Assembly (NCBI GenBank): GCA_016179005.1
Contig: JACOSF010000109.1
Coordinates: 1-5,570, forward strand
Direction of reading: 5' to 3'
Length of the DNA stretch: 5,570 nt
From: Acidobacteriota bacterium
GTDB lineage: Bacteria > Acidobacteriota > Terriglobia > Acidiferrales > UBA7541
In this document: positions 1 to 5,492 of the stretch, piece by piece
How the letters are laid out: each line of letters begins with the position of its first letter
Numbering within the stretch: the stretch's first letter is position 1
The notes under the pieces: model-generated
Told to the model about the DNA's origin: nothing
What the model saw: only the letters and a program-made list of their open reading frames with translations
Databases searched by the model: none
Made by a program: the position numbers and the translations under genes

Positions 1-1
1 C

Positions 2-235
2 AAAGAGGGTTTCAAGCACGTCTACGTCTGGCAGGACGGCCCGGATACGTGGTACCCCGAACGCCGCCATCCGACGGTTTCGGCCCACATGGTTCTCGAA
101 GGCGAAGTGACCGTAACCATTAACGGTAAATCGCGTAAATACGGCGTCGGCGAGCGCTGCGATGTCCCGGGAGGCACAGTACACTCGGTGCGGATGGGGC
201 CGAAGGGCTGCCGGTATGTGATTGGGGAAAAGTAG
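2..235 (+). CDS. Cupin-domain protein, 3' part (5' end outside window)
   Basis: Reading frame 2 is open from the window edge to a TAG at 233-235, giving the last 77 residues of a protein whose start lies upstream. The sequence has the small beta-barrel pattern of single-domain cupins: VLEGEVTVTI (visible residues 31-40), then cupin motif 2 GERCDVPGGTVH (50-61), which fits the family pattern G(X)5PxG(X)2H exactly. Cupins of this kind bind a metal or a small ligand; the substrate cannot be read from this fragment. Motif 1 is unusual: the first His is present (H23), but the positions normally holding the second His and the Glu appear to be T25 and S27, with another His at 29. The next rightward gene begins only about 20 bases after the stop, so the two may be co-transcribed. 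The cupin fold is fairly certain; the function is unknown. Confidence 0.82.
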   Translation, partial: KEGFKHVYVWQDGPDTWYPERRHPTVSAHMVLEGEVTVTINGKSRKYGVGERCDVPGGTVHSVRMGPKGCRYVIGEK

Positions 236-256
236 CGCCCGCCATTGGGTGCGCTC

Positions 257-817
257 ATGCTCGAGACTGCGACAATGGCTCTGTTGATCCAAAACTGGGT
301 TTTTGTTGTGATGAGCCTTCTTGTGCCGCTGATCTTCGTCATAATTGGGTTAGCGACAGTATTCCGACCACGACAGCTTCTTCAATTCCACGAGGCAATG
401 TCAAAAGAAGCAGGGTTGCTGAGGGAAGACCCGCAATCCGTGGCCGAATGGTACCGAGAATCGCGGTTCGCGGGAATCGGGATTGCGGCTTTCGGCGGTT
501 TCATGTTTTGGATCGCGGCGCGGAGCGCCCGGCACTGGATGAAAAACCCGCTGCCGACTATGTTGCAGCCGGCCGTTCAGGGAGGGCGAACGCAGTGGGA
601 ATTGCTGCTATTCGGTATTCTCTTATTTGTAGTTGGGTTCTATCTTCTCGTGAATGCAAGAACCATCGTCCGGCGAATATTTGAACGGGCACCCAGGCTG
701 CTGCTGATCTCAGATGGCACTCTTCTTTTCTGGACAATATTCTACAGAGTGTTCGGAGTCCTGGCCATGTTCGGTTCTTTCTTGCCGCTCACTCAGTGGG
801 CACTCAGCCTCCGTTGA
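257..817 (+). CDS. Hypothetical four-helix integral membrane protein
   Basis: This protein of about 186 residues (from ATG 257) belongs to no family I recognise. Four hydrophobic segments are visible, numbered from an in-frame TTG at 245: residues 13-40, 75-92, 118-138 and 159-182. A polar, charged stretch (41-74) separates helices 1 and 2, and basic residues (RRIFER, 143-148) follow helix 3. The two halves look alike: each has a helix with G followed seven residues later by an Ala/Pro-Arg pair, then a helix beginning with an Arg-x-x-Gly motif (RFAGIGIAAFGGF at 74-86 and RVFGVLAMFGSF at 168-179). This suggests an old duplication of a two-helix unit. The start is uncertain: TTG 245, ATG 257 and ATG 275 are in frame and none has a good ribosome-binding site; 257 is chosen as the most upstream ATG. 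GC content is low for the window (38-45% in lines counted, against about 70% in a glcD line). It may be expressed with the cupin gene upstream. Confidence 0.72.
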   Translation: MLETATMALLIQNWVFVVMSLLVPLIFVIIGLATVFRPRQLLQFHEAMSKEAGLLREDPQSVAEWYRESRFAGIGIAAFGGFMFWIAARSARHWMKNPLPTMLQPAVQGGRTQWELLLFGILLFVVGFYLLVNARTIVRRIFERAPRLLLISDGTLLFWTIFYRVFGVLAMFGSFLPLTQWALSLR

Positions 818-850
818 CACTCCGAAGTTGTAAGAATCTGCTGAGTCGTC

Positions 851-868
851 GATGCGCCATGGCGGATC
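851..868. repeat. Imperfect 18-bp palindrome after the membrane-protein gene
   Basis: The core CGCCATGGCG (855-864) is a perfect 10-base palindrome. It is flanked by GAT (851-853) and ATC (866-868), which also pair, leaving one G/G mismatch (854/865). It begins 34 bases after the TGA of the membrane-protein gene and could be part of a termination or mRNA-end structure. Only a short TT follows on the + strand, so it is not a classical intrinsic terminator. Confidence 0.4.
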
Positions 869-913
869 TTGGACCCGGCGGAATACAATAGGCGCCCTAC
901 AGAATTGAGTGCT

Positions 914-947
914 GGACAGGCCGTCCCGATGCATCGGGAGCCTGTCC
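914..947. repeat. Long hairpin-forming inverted repeat (16-bp stem)
   Basis: The outer arms GGACAGGC (914-921) and GCCTGTCC (940-947) are exact reverse complements. Inside them lies the perfect 16-base palindrome TCCCGATGCATCGGGA (924-939). The only asymmetry is a two-base bulge, CG at 922-923. The whole element can extrude as a nearly perfect cruciform or fold into a very stable RNA hairpin. It resembles REP-like dispersed intergenic repeats, but copy number elsewhere in the genome cannot be seen here. It may also help end transcription from both sides. Confidence 0.7.
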
Positions 948-967
948 CACGCAGATCAGTTCGTGGG
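946..967. repeat. Short stem-loop next to the long hairpin
   Basis: CCCACG (946-951) pairs with CGTGGG (962-967) around a 10-base loop. Its left arm shares two bases with the end of the preceding 34-base hairpin, so the two structures would compete at their junction. A 6-bp stem can occur by chance in GC-rich DNA; it is listed because of its place inside the hairpin cluster. Confidence 0.35.
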
Positions 968-994
968 TGGCCTCGGTTATCTGAAGGAAGAAGT

Positions 995-1014
995 GGGCGC
1001 AGCATGCTGCGCCC
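995..1014. terminator. Perfect 20-bp palindrome, candidate terminator after glcF
   Basis: GGGCGCAGCA (995-1004) is followed directly by its exact reverse complement TGCTGCGCCC (1005-1014). It lies 33 bases beyond the glcF stop. Read on the glcF strand, it is followed by a pyrimidine-rich stretch with scattered T residues (994-980), which is weak support for a terminator. With no loop bases in the palindrome, the RNA hairpin would have to open its central pairs. It may equally be a dispersed palindromic repeat. Confidence 0.5.
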
Positions 1015-1047
1015 CTATGAAGGAAAAGAACCGGCGGGACGCCGACG

Positions 1048-2355
1048 TTATGAGGCAAGGGTGCGGTCGAGGAGTTCGACAACGTGGAGAACTTCCTGCT
1101 TGGTGCCGTGCATCGCCGCGCCGGCGCGGAGTTGCAGCAGGCACCCGGGATTGGCCGTGACGATGACCGGCGCTTTCGTTGCCATCGCGTAGCGCATTTT
1201 TTCTTCGAGAATTTCCATAGAGGCGGCGGTCTCGGTGACGTTGTAGATGCCAGCGGAGCCGCAGCAGTCGTCGGAGCGGAACATCTCGACCAGCTCAACG
1301 CCGGGCACCGCGCAAATCAGCTTTCTGGGCGCTTCGCGGATGCGCTGGCCGTGCGCGAGGTGGCAGGAATCCTGATAGGTGACGCGCAGCGGCAATTCCT
1401 TCAGCGGCGCGGCGAGGCCGAGGTCGGCGAGAAACTCGGTGACGTCGCGCATTTTCGCTTGGAATGCGATGGCCTTGGGATACTCCGCATCGCCCTCCTG
1501 AAATAATTGCGGGTATTCCTTCAGCGTGGAGCCGCAGCCGGCCGCGTTGGTGACCACCGCGTCGAAACTTTCGCGCAGAAACGCCTCCAGGTTATTGCGG
1601 GCCAATTCGCGGGCCACATCGCGGACGCCGGCGTGCAGGGCCAGCGCGCCGCAGCAGAGCTGTCCATCGGGCACGACCACTTCGCAGCCGTTCGCCGTCA
1701 GCACGCGGATAGTTGCTTCGTTAAGCTTGGTGAAGGTGACCTGCGCGATGCAGCCGGCGAAAAAAGCCACGCGGGCGCGCCGCGGGCCTTGTGCTGGAAA
1801 AGTTTTGCCCAGCTCCGAAAAGAAAAATCTGTCGTCAATGCGCGGCATGAGGCGCTCGCGCTCGTCCAGGCCGAGCAGCTTCAAAATGCCGGTGGCGCGC
1901 GCGAAAGCAGCGAGGCCCGAGCGCTGATAAATCTTGGTGAGGCGGGCGGCGAGGTCAATGCTTCGCGGATGCGGCAGCAAATAGCGGAAAAAAGCGTCGC
2001 GGGCGAGGCGCGAAAAAAGCCCGCGCGGATGCTGCTGCTCGATTTGCGCGCGGGTGAATTCCACGAGCTTGCCGTATTCGACGCCGGAGGGGCAGGCCGT
2101 TTCGCAAGCGCGGCAGTCCAGGCAGCGGTCGATGTGCGTGACGAAGCCGTCGCCCAGCTCGAGCTCCCCCCGGTCCACCAGCAGCATCTGGCGGATGCGT
2201 CCGCGCGGCGAATCCGCCTCCATGCCCCAAAGACGATACGTGGGGCAATGGTTCAGGCAGAGCCCGCAGTGCACGCAGCGGGCGTAGTCGTCCCAGCTCG
2301 GCTTGTCGTCCCCGACAAAGCCCTTGACCTGTTTCTGTGTGCGCGTTTCCGTCAT
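1048..2355 (-). CDS. glcF: Glycolate oxidase iron-sulfur subunit GlcF
   Basis: A 435-residue protein, slightly longer than E. coli GlcF (about 407). Two ferredoxin-type motifs lie at the N-terminus: C27-C30-C33-C37-P and C78-C81-C84-C88-P, each able to bind a [4Fe-4S] cluster. Two cysteine-rich CCG domains follow: the first with C202, C234-C235-G and C274 (in NAAGCGS), the second with DSCH (329-332) and DDCCGSAG (362-369). This order is that of GlcF and the related GlpC/LldE/HdrD group. The subunit carries electrons from the flavin subunits GlcD and GlcE towards the respiratory chain. It has no predicted membrane helix, so it would be peripheral at the inner face of the membrane. It is the last gene of the operon, 43 bases after glcE. 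The ATG at 2355 has no clear Shine-Dalgarno sequence; the heptad repeat lies just upstream. D-lactate or another 2-hydroxyacid is an alternative substrate for the complex, but the glcD-glcE-glcF order favours glycolate. Confidence 0.93.
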   Translation of the reverse strand: MTETRTQKQVKGFVGDDKPSWDDYARCVHCGLCLNHCPTYRLWGMEADSPRGRIRQMLLVDRGELELGDGFVTHIDRCLDCRACETACPSGVEYGKLVEFTRAQIEQQHPRGLFSRLARDAFFRYLLPHPRSIDLAARLTKIYQRSGLAAFARATGILKLLGLDERERLMPRIDDRFFFSELGKTFPAQGPRRARVAFFAGCIAQVTFTKLNEATIRVLTANGCEVVVPDGQLCCGALALHAGVRDVARELARNNLEAFLRESFDAVVTNAAGCGSTLKEYPQLFQEGDAEYPKAIAFQAKMRDVTEFLADLGLAAPLKELPLRVTYQDSCHLAHGQRIREAPRKLICAVPGVELVEMFRSDDCCGSAGIYNVTETAASMEILEEKMRYAMATKAPVIVTANPGCLLQLRAGAAMHGTKQEVLHVVELLDRTLAS

Positions 2356-2363
2356 TCGCGGGC

Positions 2364-2398
2364 CGATTTTCGATTTTCGAATTTCGTTTTTCGATCTT
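2364..2398 (-). repeat. Five-copy 7-bp tandem repeat between glcE and glcF
   Basis: On the + strand the spacer reads as five consecutive heptads beginning with CG: CGATTTT (2364), CGATTTT (2371), CGAATTT (2378), CGTTTTT (2385) and CGATCTT (2392). In the mRNA (minus strand) this becomes A-rich heptads ending in CG, of the form AAAATCG. The repeat ends directly at the glcE stop codon and lies 8 bases before the glcF ATG. It is AT-rich in a GC-rich operon, so the leader of glcF should be unstructured. An effect on glcF translation is possible; no protein-binding site is recognised. Confidence 0.75.
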
Positions 2399-3907
2399 CT
2401 AGATGCCGCCGTAAAAGCGGCCCGGGCTCAAAATGCCGCGCGGGTCGAACTCATTTTTCAGGTTGCGCATCAGCGCAAGGTCGCCGCGCGACGGCCCCCA
2501 GACGCCGACTTCGCGCTTCAGCGCCGCGGGACAAAATTCAATCACGGGGCTTCCTCCGGCACGCTGCGCAGCAGCAAAAATCTGGTTGCAAGCCTGAGCG
2601 AGATGTTTTTGCGCGCCTTCCCCCGGCGACGACGGCACCAGAGCAAAGTAAACCACCCCGGCCGCCCGCAGCAGCGCTGCAGACGCCAACTCGTGCCGCG
2701 CGGCAATCTCCCCGGCTGCTTTCACAAACTCGCTGAATTGCCCGGGCAATACGTTGATCTTCATGACGGCAGCCGCGGGCTTCAAGTGGAACGCCACGCT
2801 GGGAAATGTGCGGACATAGCTCCACTCCATGCAATCGTCCTCGCCGATTCGCGCAAAGAGCGGGTGCTGCGGACGGGCCTGCGCAAACGCGGTGGCGCGA
2901 GCGGCGTGGGCCATGGGCTCCAATTCGCGGCGATGGCGCTCCACCACCTGTTCGTTTCCGCCGGTCCCGACGAGCACGGTCCATTCCTTTTCGGAAAAGC
3001 CAGGCGCGGGCGATCGGAAAGTCATGCCAAAGGTTTCCGGCTCGCCGCGCTCGCGGCGGGCCTTGGATTCCTGCTCCATGATTTGCAGGATTTCCTCTTC
3101 AGAGAATTCGCGGGCACCCGAGGGCGCGAGAGAGTTCAGCAGGCGCGCGGCTTCCGGCGAGAGAATGTCCAACGCGCGGGGCTGCAGCGGGGAAGCGGCC
3201 ATCGCGCTGCGGAAAGCGAGGGCGTCGTCGAGCGTGGCAAAGCGGACGAGGTACGTCGCCGTGACCGGTGGAAGCGGAAACGTGCGAAAGTTTGCGCTGG
3301 TGATGATGCCGAGCGTGCCCAGCGAGCCGATCATCAGCTTGTGGATGTCGTAGCCCGCGACGCTTTTCACCACGCGCCCGCCGCTCTTGGTGCGCACGCC
3401 TTCGCCGGTGACGAATTCGAGGCCCAACAGGAAGTCGCGCGCCGTGCCGAAGGCGTGGCGCAGCGGCCCCGAAGAATTTGTGGCCAGGATGCCGCCGATA
3501 GTGGCGAAGCCGCCGAAGTGCGAGTCGAGCGGCAGGAATTGCCGCTGCTCGCGAAGCTGCCGGTTGAGAAAGTTCAACTGAATGCCGGCTTCGACCGAAA
3601 GCGTGAGGTCGCGCGGGTCATAGGAAAGCACGCGATGGAGGCCGATGCGCAGCGCGATGTCATAACGCGCAGGCGGCGCGCCAAGCCCCATCTGCTGGAA
3701 AGTGCCGTACGGAACGACGGCCAGGTTCTCCGCGGCGGCGAAGCGCACGACTTCGACGACTTGTTCGACGGTGTTGGCGTGCAGAGCGGCGCGCGGCGCG
3801 CAACCGTCAATCGTGCAATGCGCCAGGCTCTCCGCATCCGTAAAAAAGTTTCCCGCATCGACAAGAGCTTCCAGTTTCGCGAATGTGGCGTCCGTAAGCG
3901 GGCTCAT
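2399..3907 (-). CDS. glcE: Glycolate oxidase FAD-binding subunit, GlcE-like
   Basis: A 502-residue FAD-dependent oxidase subunit of the PCMH/VAO flavoprotein group. The FAD domain covers roughly residues 35-215 and shows typical GlcE blocks: GGILATNSSGP (138-148), GTARDFLLGLEFV (154-166), SGGRVVKSVAGYDIHKL (175-191) and GSLGTLGIIT (194-203). The C-terminus ends with LSPGRFYGGI, matching the family's Pro-Gly ending. With GlcD it forms the flavin part of glycolate oxidase. The ATG at 3907 overlaps the glcD stop (ATGA), which fixes the start and suggests coupled translation. Two oddities: it is much longer than E. coli GlcE (about 350), with extra sequence after the FAD domain (about 240-330) and a longer C-terminal region; and the pyrophosphate-binding loop, usually close to RGGGT, reads YGTFQQ at 67-72. 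It could therefore be a divergent GlcE or a related FAD-linked oxidase recruited to this place. Confidence 0.87.
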   Translation of the reverse strand: MSPLTDATFAKLEALVDAGNFFTDAESLAHCTIDGCAPRAALHANTVEQVVEVVRFAAAENLAVVPYGTFQQMGLGAPPARYDIALRIGLHRVLSYDPRDLTLSVEAGIQLNFLNRQLREQRQFLPLDSHFGGFATIGGILATNSSGPLRHAFGTARDFLLGLEFVTGEGVRTKSGGRVVKSVAGYDIHKLMIGSLGTLGIITSANFRTFPLPPVTATYLVRFATLDDALAFRSAMAASPLQPRALDILSPEAARLLNSLAPSGAREFSEEEILQIMEQESKARRERGEPETFGMTFRSPAPGFSEKEWTVLVGTGGNEQVVERHRRELEPMAHAARATAFAQARPQHPLFARIGEDDCMEWSYVRTFPSVAFHLKPAAAVMKINVLPGQFSEFVKAAGEIAARHELASAALLRAAGVVYFALVPSSPGEGAQKHLAQACNQIFAAAQRAGGSPVIEFCPAALKREVGVWGPSRGDLALMRNLKNEFDPRGILSPGRFYGGI

Positions 3908-5337
3908 AGGGGCGTGGAGGAAGTGACGGGGAAAGGCTTGACGCGGACTTCGCCGCAGCCTTTGCCGAACGGGAAAATTTTACCGGGATTGAGCAGGCCG
4001 GCAGGATTCATCGCATGACGCACGCGGAGCATGGCCTCGAGGTCGGCCTCGGTGAACATGAGCGGCATCAGCTCGCTTTTTTCGAAGCCGACGCCGTGCT
4101 CGCCGGTGATGGAGCCGCCGACGACGATGCAGTGCGCCATGATTTCGCCGGCCGCAGCGACGGCGCGCTCGTACTGGCCGTGGTCGCGCGGGTCGAACAG
4201 GATGATGGGGTGCAGGTTGCCGTCGCCGGCGTGAAAGATGTTGCCAATTTCAAAGCCGTATTTTTTGCCGATGGCGTCGATTTTGCGCAGCGTGGCAGGC
4301 AATTTGGTGCGCGGGATGACGCCGTCCTGCACGTAGTAGCTCGGCGAAACACGGCCGACGGCGCCAAAGGCATTCTTGCGGCCCTTCCACAGAAGGTCGC
4401 GCTCTTTGGCGTCCTTCGCCACGCGCACTTCGCGCGCGTGATTCAGCTTGCAGACGTCGATGATTTCGGCAGCTTGCGCCTCGACCGATTCGCGCAGGCC
4501 GTCCACTTCGATCAACAGCACGGCGGCGCTGTCCAGCGGATAACCCGCGTGCACCCAGGCTTCCACCACGCGCAGCGTCCAGCCGTCCATGAATTCGCAC
4601 GCCGCGGGGGTGATGGCGCGCGCGGTGATCTCCGCCACGGTTTCCGTGGCGTCGTCCACGGTTTCGTAAATGGCCAGCAGGGTTTTGGTGGCTTCGGGAA
4701 GCCGCGTCAGCTTCACGGTGACTTCGGTGACGATGGCCAGCGTGCCCTCGGAGCCCACCAGCAGGCCGGTGAGGTCGTAGCCGGGCGTGTCCATCGTCTT
4801 TCCGCCAACGCGCAGCACTTCGCCGGAAGGCAGCACCACTTCCAGGCCGGTCACGTGATTCGTGGTGATGCCGTAGAGCAGCGTGTGCGGGCCGCCAGCG
4901 TTTTCCGCGACGTTGCCGCCGATGGTGCAGGACTTCTGGCTGGAGGGATCCGGCGCGAAAAAATAGCCAGCCTGCTCGACCGCGCGAGTGATGTCCAGAT
5001 TCACCACGCCGGGTTGCACCACGGCGCCCTGATTGTCGAGATCAATCTCGATGATTTTATTCATGCGCGAAAAAACGATCAGGATGCCGCCCTGGCGGGC
5101 CAGCGCGCCGCCGGAAAGGCCGGTCCCTGCGCCGCGGCCGGTGATAGGCACCTGATGACGGTTGGCGAGTTGCACGATGCGCACAACGTCTTGCGTGGTG
5201 CGGGGGAAGACAACGACGTCCGGGCGCGCCACTTCGATCGAGCCGTCGTACTCGTACATCATCAAATCTTCGCGCGCGGAAAGCACGCTCTGCTTGCCGA
5301 GGAACTCCTGCAGCTCGCGGATGATGTTCGGGTCCAT
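3904..5337 (-). CDS. glcD: Glycolate oxidase catalytic flavoprotein subunit GlcD
   Basis: This is the FAD-linked oxidase that removes two electrons from glycolate (or a near 2-hydroxyacid such as D-lactate). Numbered from an alternative GTG at 5361, the protein is 485 residues, close to E. coli GlcD (499). The FAD pyrophosphate loop is intact (RGAGTGLSGGA, 76-86). Other hallmarks are PDPSSQKSCTIGGNVAENAG (137-156), PGYDL (193-197) and GSEGTLAIVTEVTVKL (203-218). The C-terminal FAD-oxidase domain has the metal/substrate motif HAGDGNLHP (377-385), GEHGVG (420-425) and LNPGKIFP near the end. It is the first gene of the operon. I place the start at ATG 5337 because a promoter match predicts transcription beginning at about 5360, which would leave GTG 5361 at or before the mRNA end. 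The eight residues lost (VAAAPSR type) look non-homologous. Neither start has a good Shine-Dalgarno sequence. The family is certain; glycolate as substrate rests on glcE and glcF. Confidence 0.93.
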   Translation of the reverse strand: MDPNIIRELQEFLGKQSVLSAREDLMMYEYDGSIEVARPDVVVFPRTTQDVVRIVQLANRHQVPITGRGAGTGLSGGALARQGGILIVFSRMNKIIEIDLDNQGAVVQPGVVNLDITRAVEQAGYFFAPDPSSQKSCTIGGNVAENAGGPHTLLYGITTNHVTGLEVVLPSGEVLRVGGKTMDTPGYDLTGLLVGSEGTLAIVTEVTVKLTRLPEATKTLLAIYETVDDATETVAEITARAITPAACEFMDGWTLRVVEAWVHAGYPLDSAAVLLIEVDGLRESVEAQAAEIIDVCKLNHAREVRVAKDAKERDLLWKGRKNAFGAVGRVSPSYYVQDGVIPRTKLPATLRKIDAIGKKYGFEIGNIFHAGDGNLHPIILFDPRDHGQYERAVAAAGEIMAHCIVVGGSITGEHGVGFEKSELMPLMFTEADLEAMLRVRHAMNPAGLLNPGKIFPFGKGCGEVRVKPFPVTSSTPL

Positions 5338-5366
5338 GCGGGACGGCGCGGCGGCTACCACGCGTC

Positions 5367-5395
5367 AATATAGTCTGGCCGAGGCGGAGAGGCAA
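5367..5395 (-). promoter_or_regulatory. Sigma70-type promoter for glcDEF
   Basis: On the minus strand, TTGCCT (5395-5390, four of six to TTGACA) is followed by an exact 17-base spacer and TATATT (5372-5367, five of six to TATAAT). Transcription would begin at about 5360, giving a leader of about 23 bases to ATG 5337. This AT-rich patch stands out in GC-rich surroundings. It is a prediction by consensus only. Confidence 0.55.
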
Positions 5396-5450
5396 GGAAG
5401 GAAGCGGGGAAGCAGAGGAAGGAGATGAGGGAGAGGAAGTAGAGGAAAGA
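5381..5450 (+). other. 70-base polypurine tract between the divergent genes
   Basis: In these 70 bases, 64 are purines on the + strand; the exceptions are C at 5385, 5393, 5405 and 5413 and T at 5426 and 5440. Short GGA, GAA and GAG words repeat without a strict period. The glcD -35 element overlaps its left end, and a -10-like sequence for the rightward gene lies just after its right end. Such tracts can adopt unusual helical forms or hold protein-binding sites, but none is recognised. Confidence 0.6.
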
Positions 5451-5457
5451 CGCCGGC

Positions 5458-5463
5458 TATGAT
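5458..5463 (+). promoter_or_regulatory. Possible -10 box for the rightward dehydrogenase gene
   Basis: TATGAT (5458-5463) matches five of six bases of the sigma70 -10 consensus and lies 29 bases before the ATG at 5493. No TTGACA-like box is found at the usual distance; that stretch is purine-rich. The promoter would need an activator, or this is a chance match. Confidence 0.3.
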
Positions 5464-5482
5464 AAATTCGCGCCTCCACGCT

Positions 5483-5488
5483 GAGGAG
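5483..5488 (+). promoter_or_regulatory. Shine-Dalgarno sequence of the last gene
   Basis: GAGGAG lies four bases before the ATG at 5493. It is the only clear ribosome-binding site in the window and sets the start of the partial gene at the right edge. Confidence 0.7.
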
Positions 5489-5492
5489 CGAA

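Larger units (their letters stand above)
818..1047. other. Convergent intergenic region with several palindromes; no gene
   Basis: The 230 bases between the stop of the membrane-protein gene and the stop of glcF hold no credible coding frame. They contain four inverted repeats: an 18-base palindrome with one central-arm mismatch (851-868), a 34-base hairpin (914-947), a short stem-loop (946-967) and a perfect 20-base palindrome (995-1014). Short open frames here lack family resemblance and run across these structures. The position between converging genes suits bidirectional transcription termination, but no hairpin is followed by a long T-run on either strand. Confidence 0.7.

Noticed and set aside
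897..1298. Minus-strand frame running from glcF into the palindrome region
   Set aside because: It overlaps glcF out of frame and continues through the hairpins with no homologous blocks, so it is a frame shadow.
2364..2398. Heptad repeat as a CRISPR array or integron-type repeat
   Set aside because: The units are 7 bases with no spacers between them, far shorter than CRISPR repeats, and no cas genes are near.
1507..2736. Long + strand open frame (409 codons) crossing glcF, the spacer and the end of glcE
   Set aside because: It is antisense to two recognised genes and crosses the heptad repeat; the translation is low in complexity with no recognisable domain.
2303..4018. Long + strand open frame (571 codons) opposite glcE
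   Set aside because: It lies antisense to the clear glcE gene, is very rich in Arg, Ala and Gly, shows no family motifs and arises from the GC-rich codon pattern of the real gene.
4015..5373. Long + strand open frame (452 codons) opposite glcD
   Set aside because: It mirrors glcD in an antisense frame; its His-, Asp- and Gly-rich composition is a typical reverse-complement product of GC-rich coding DNA.
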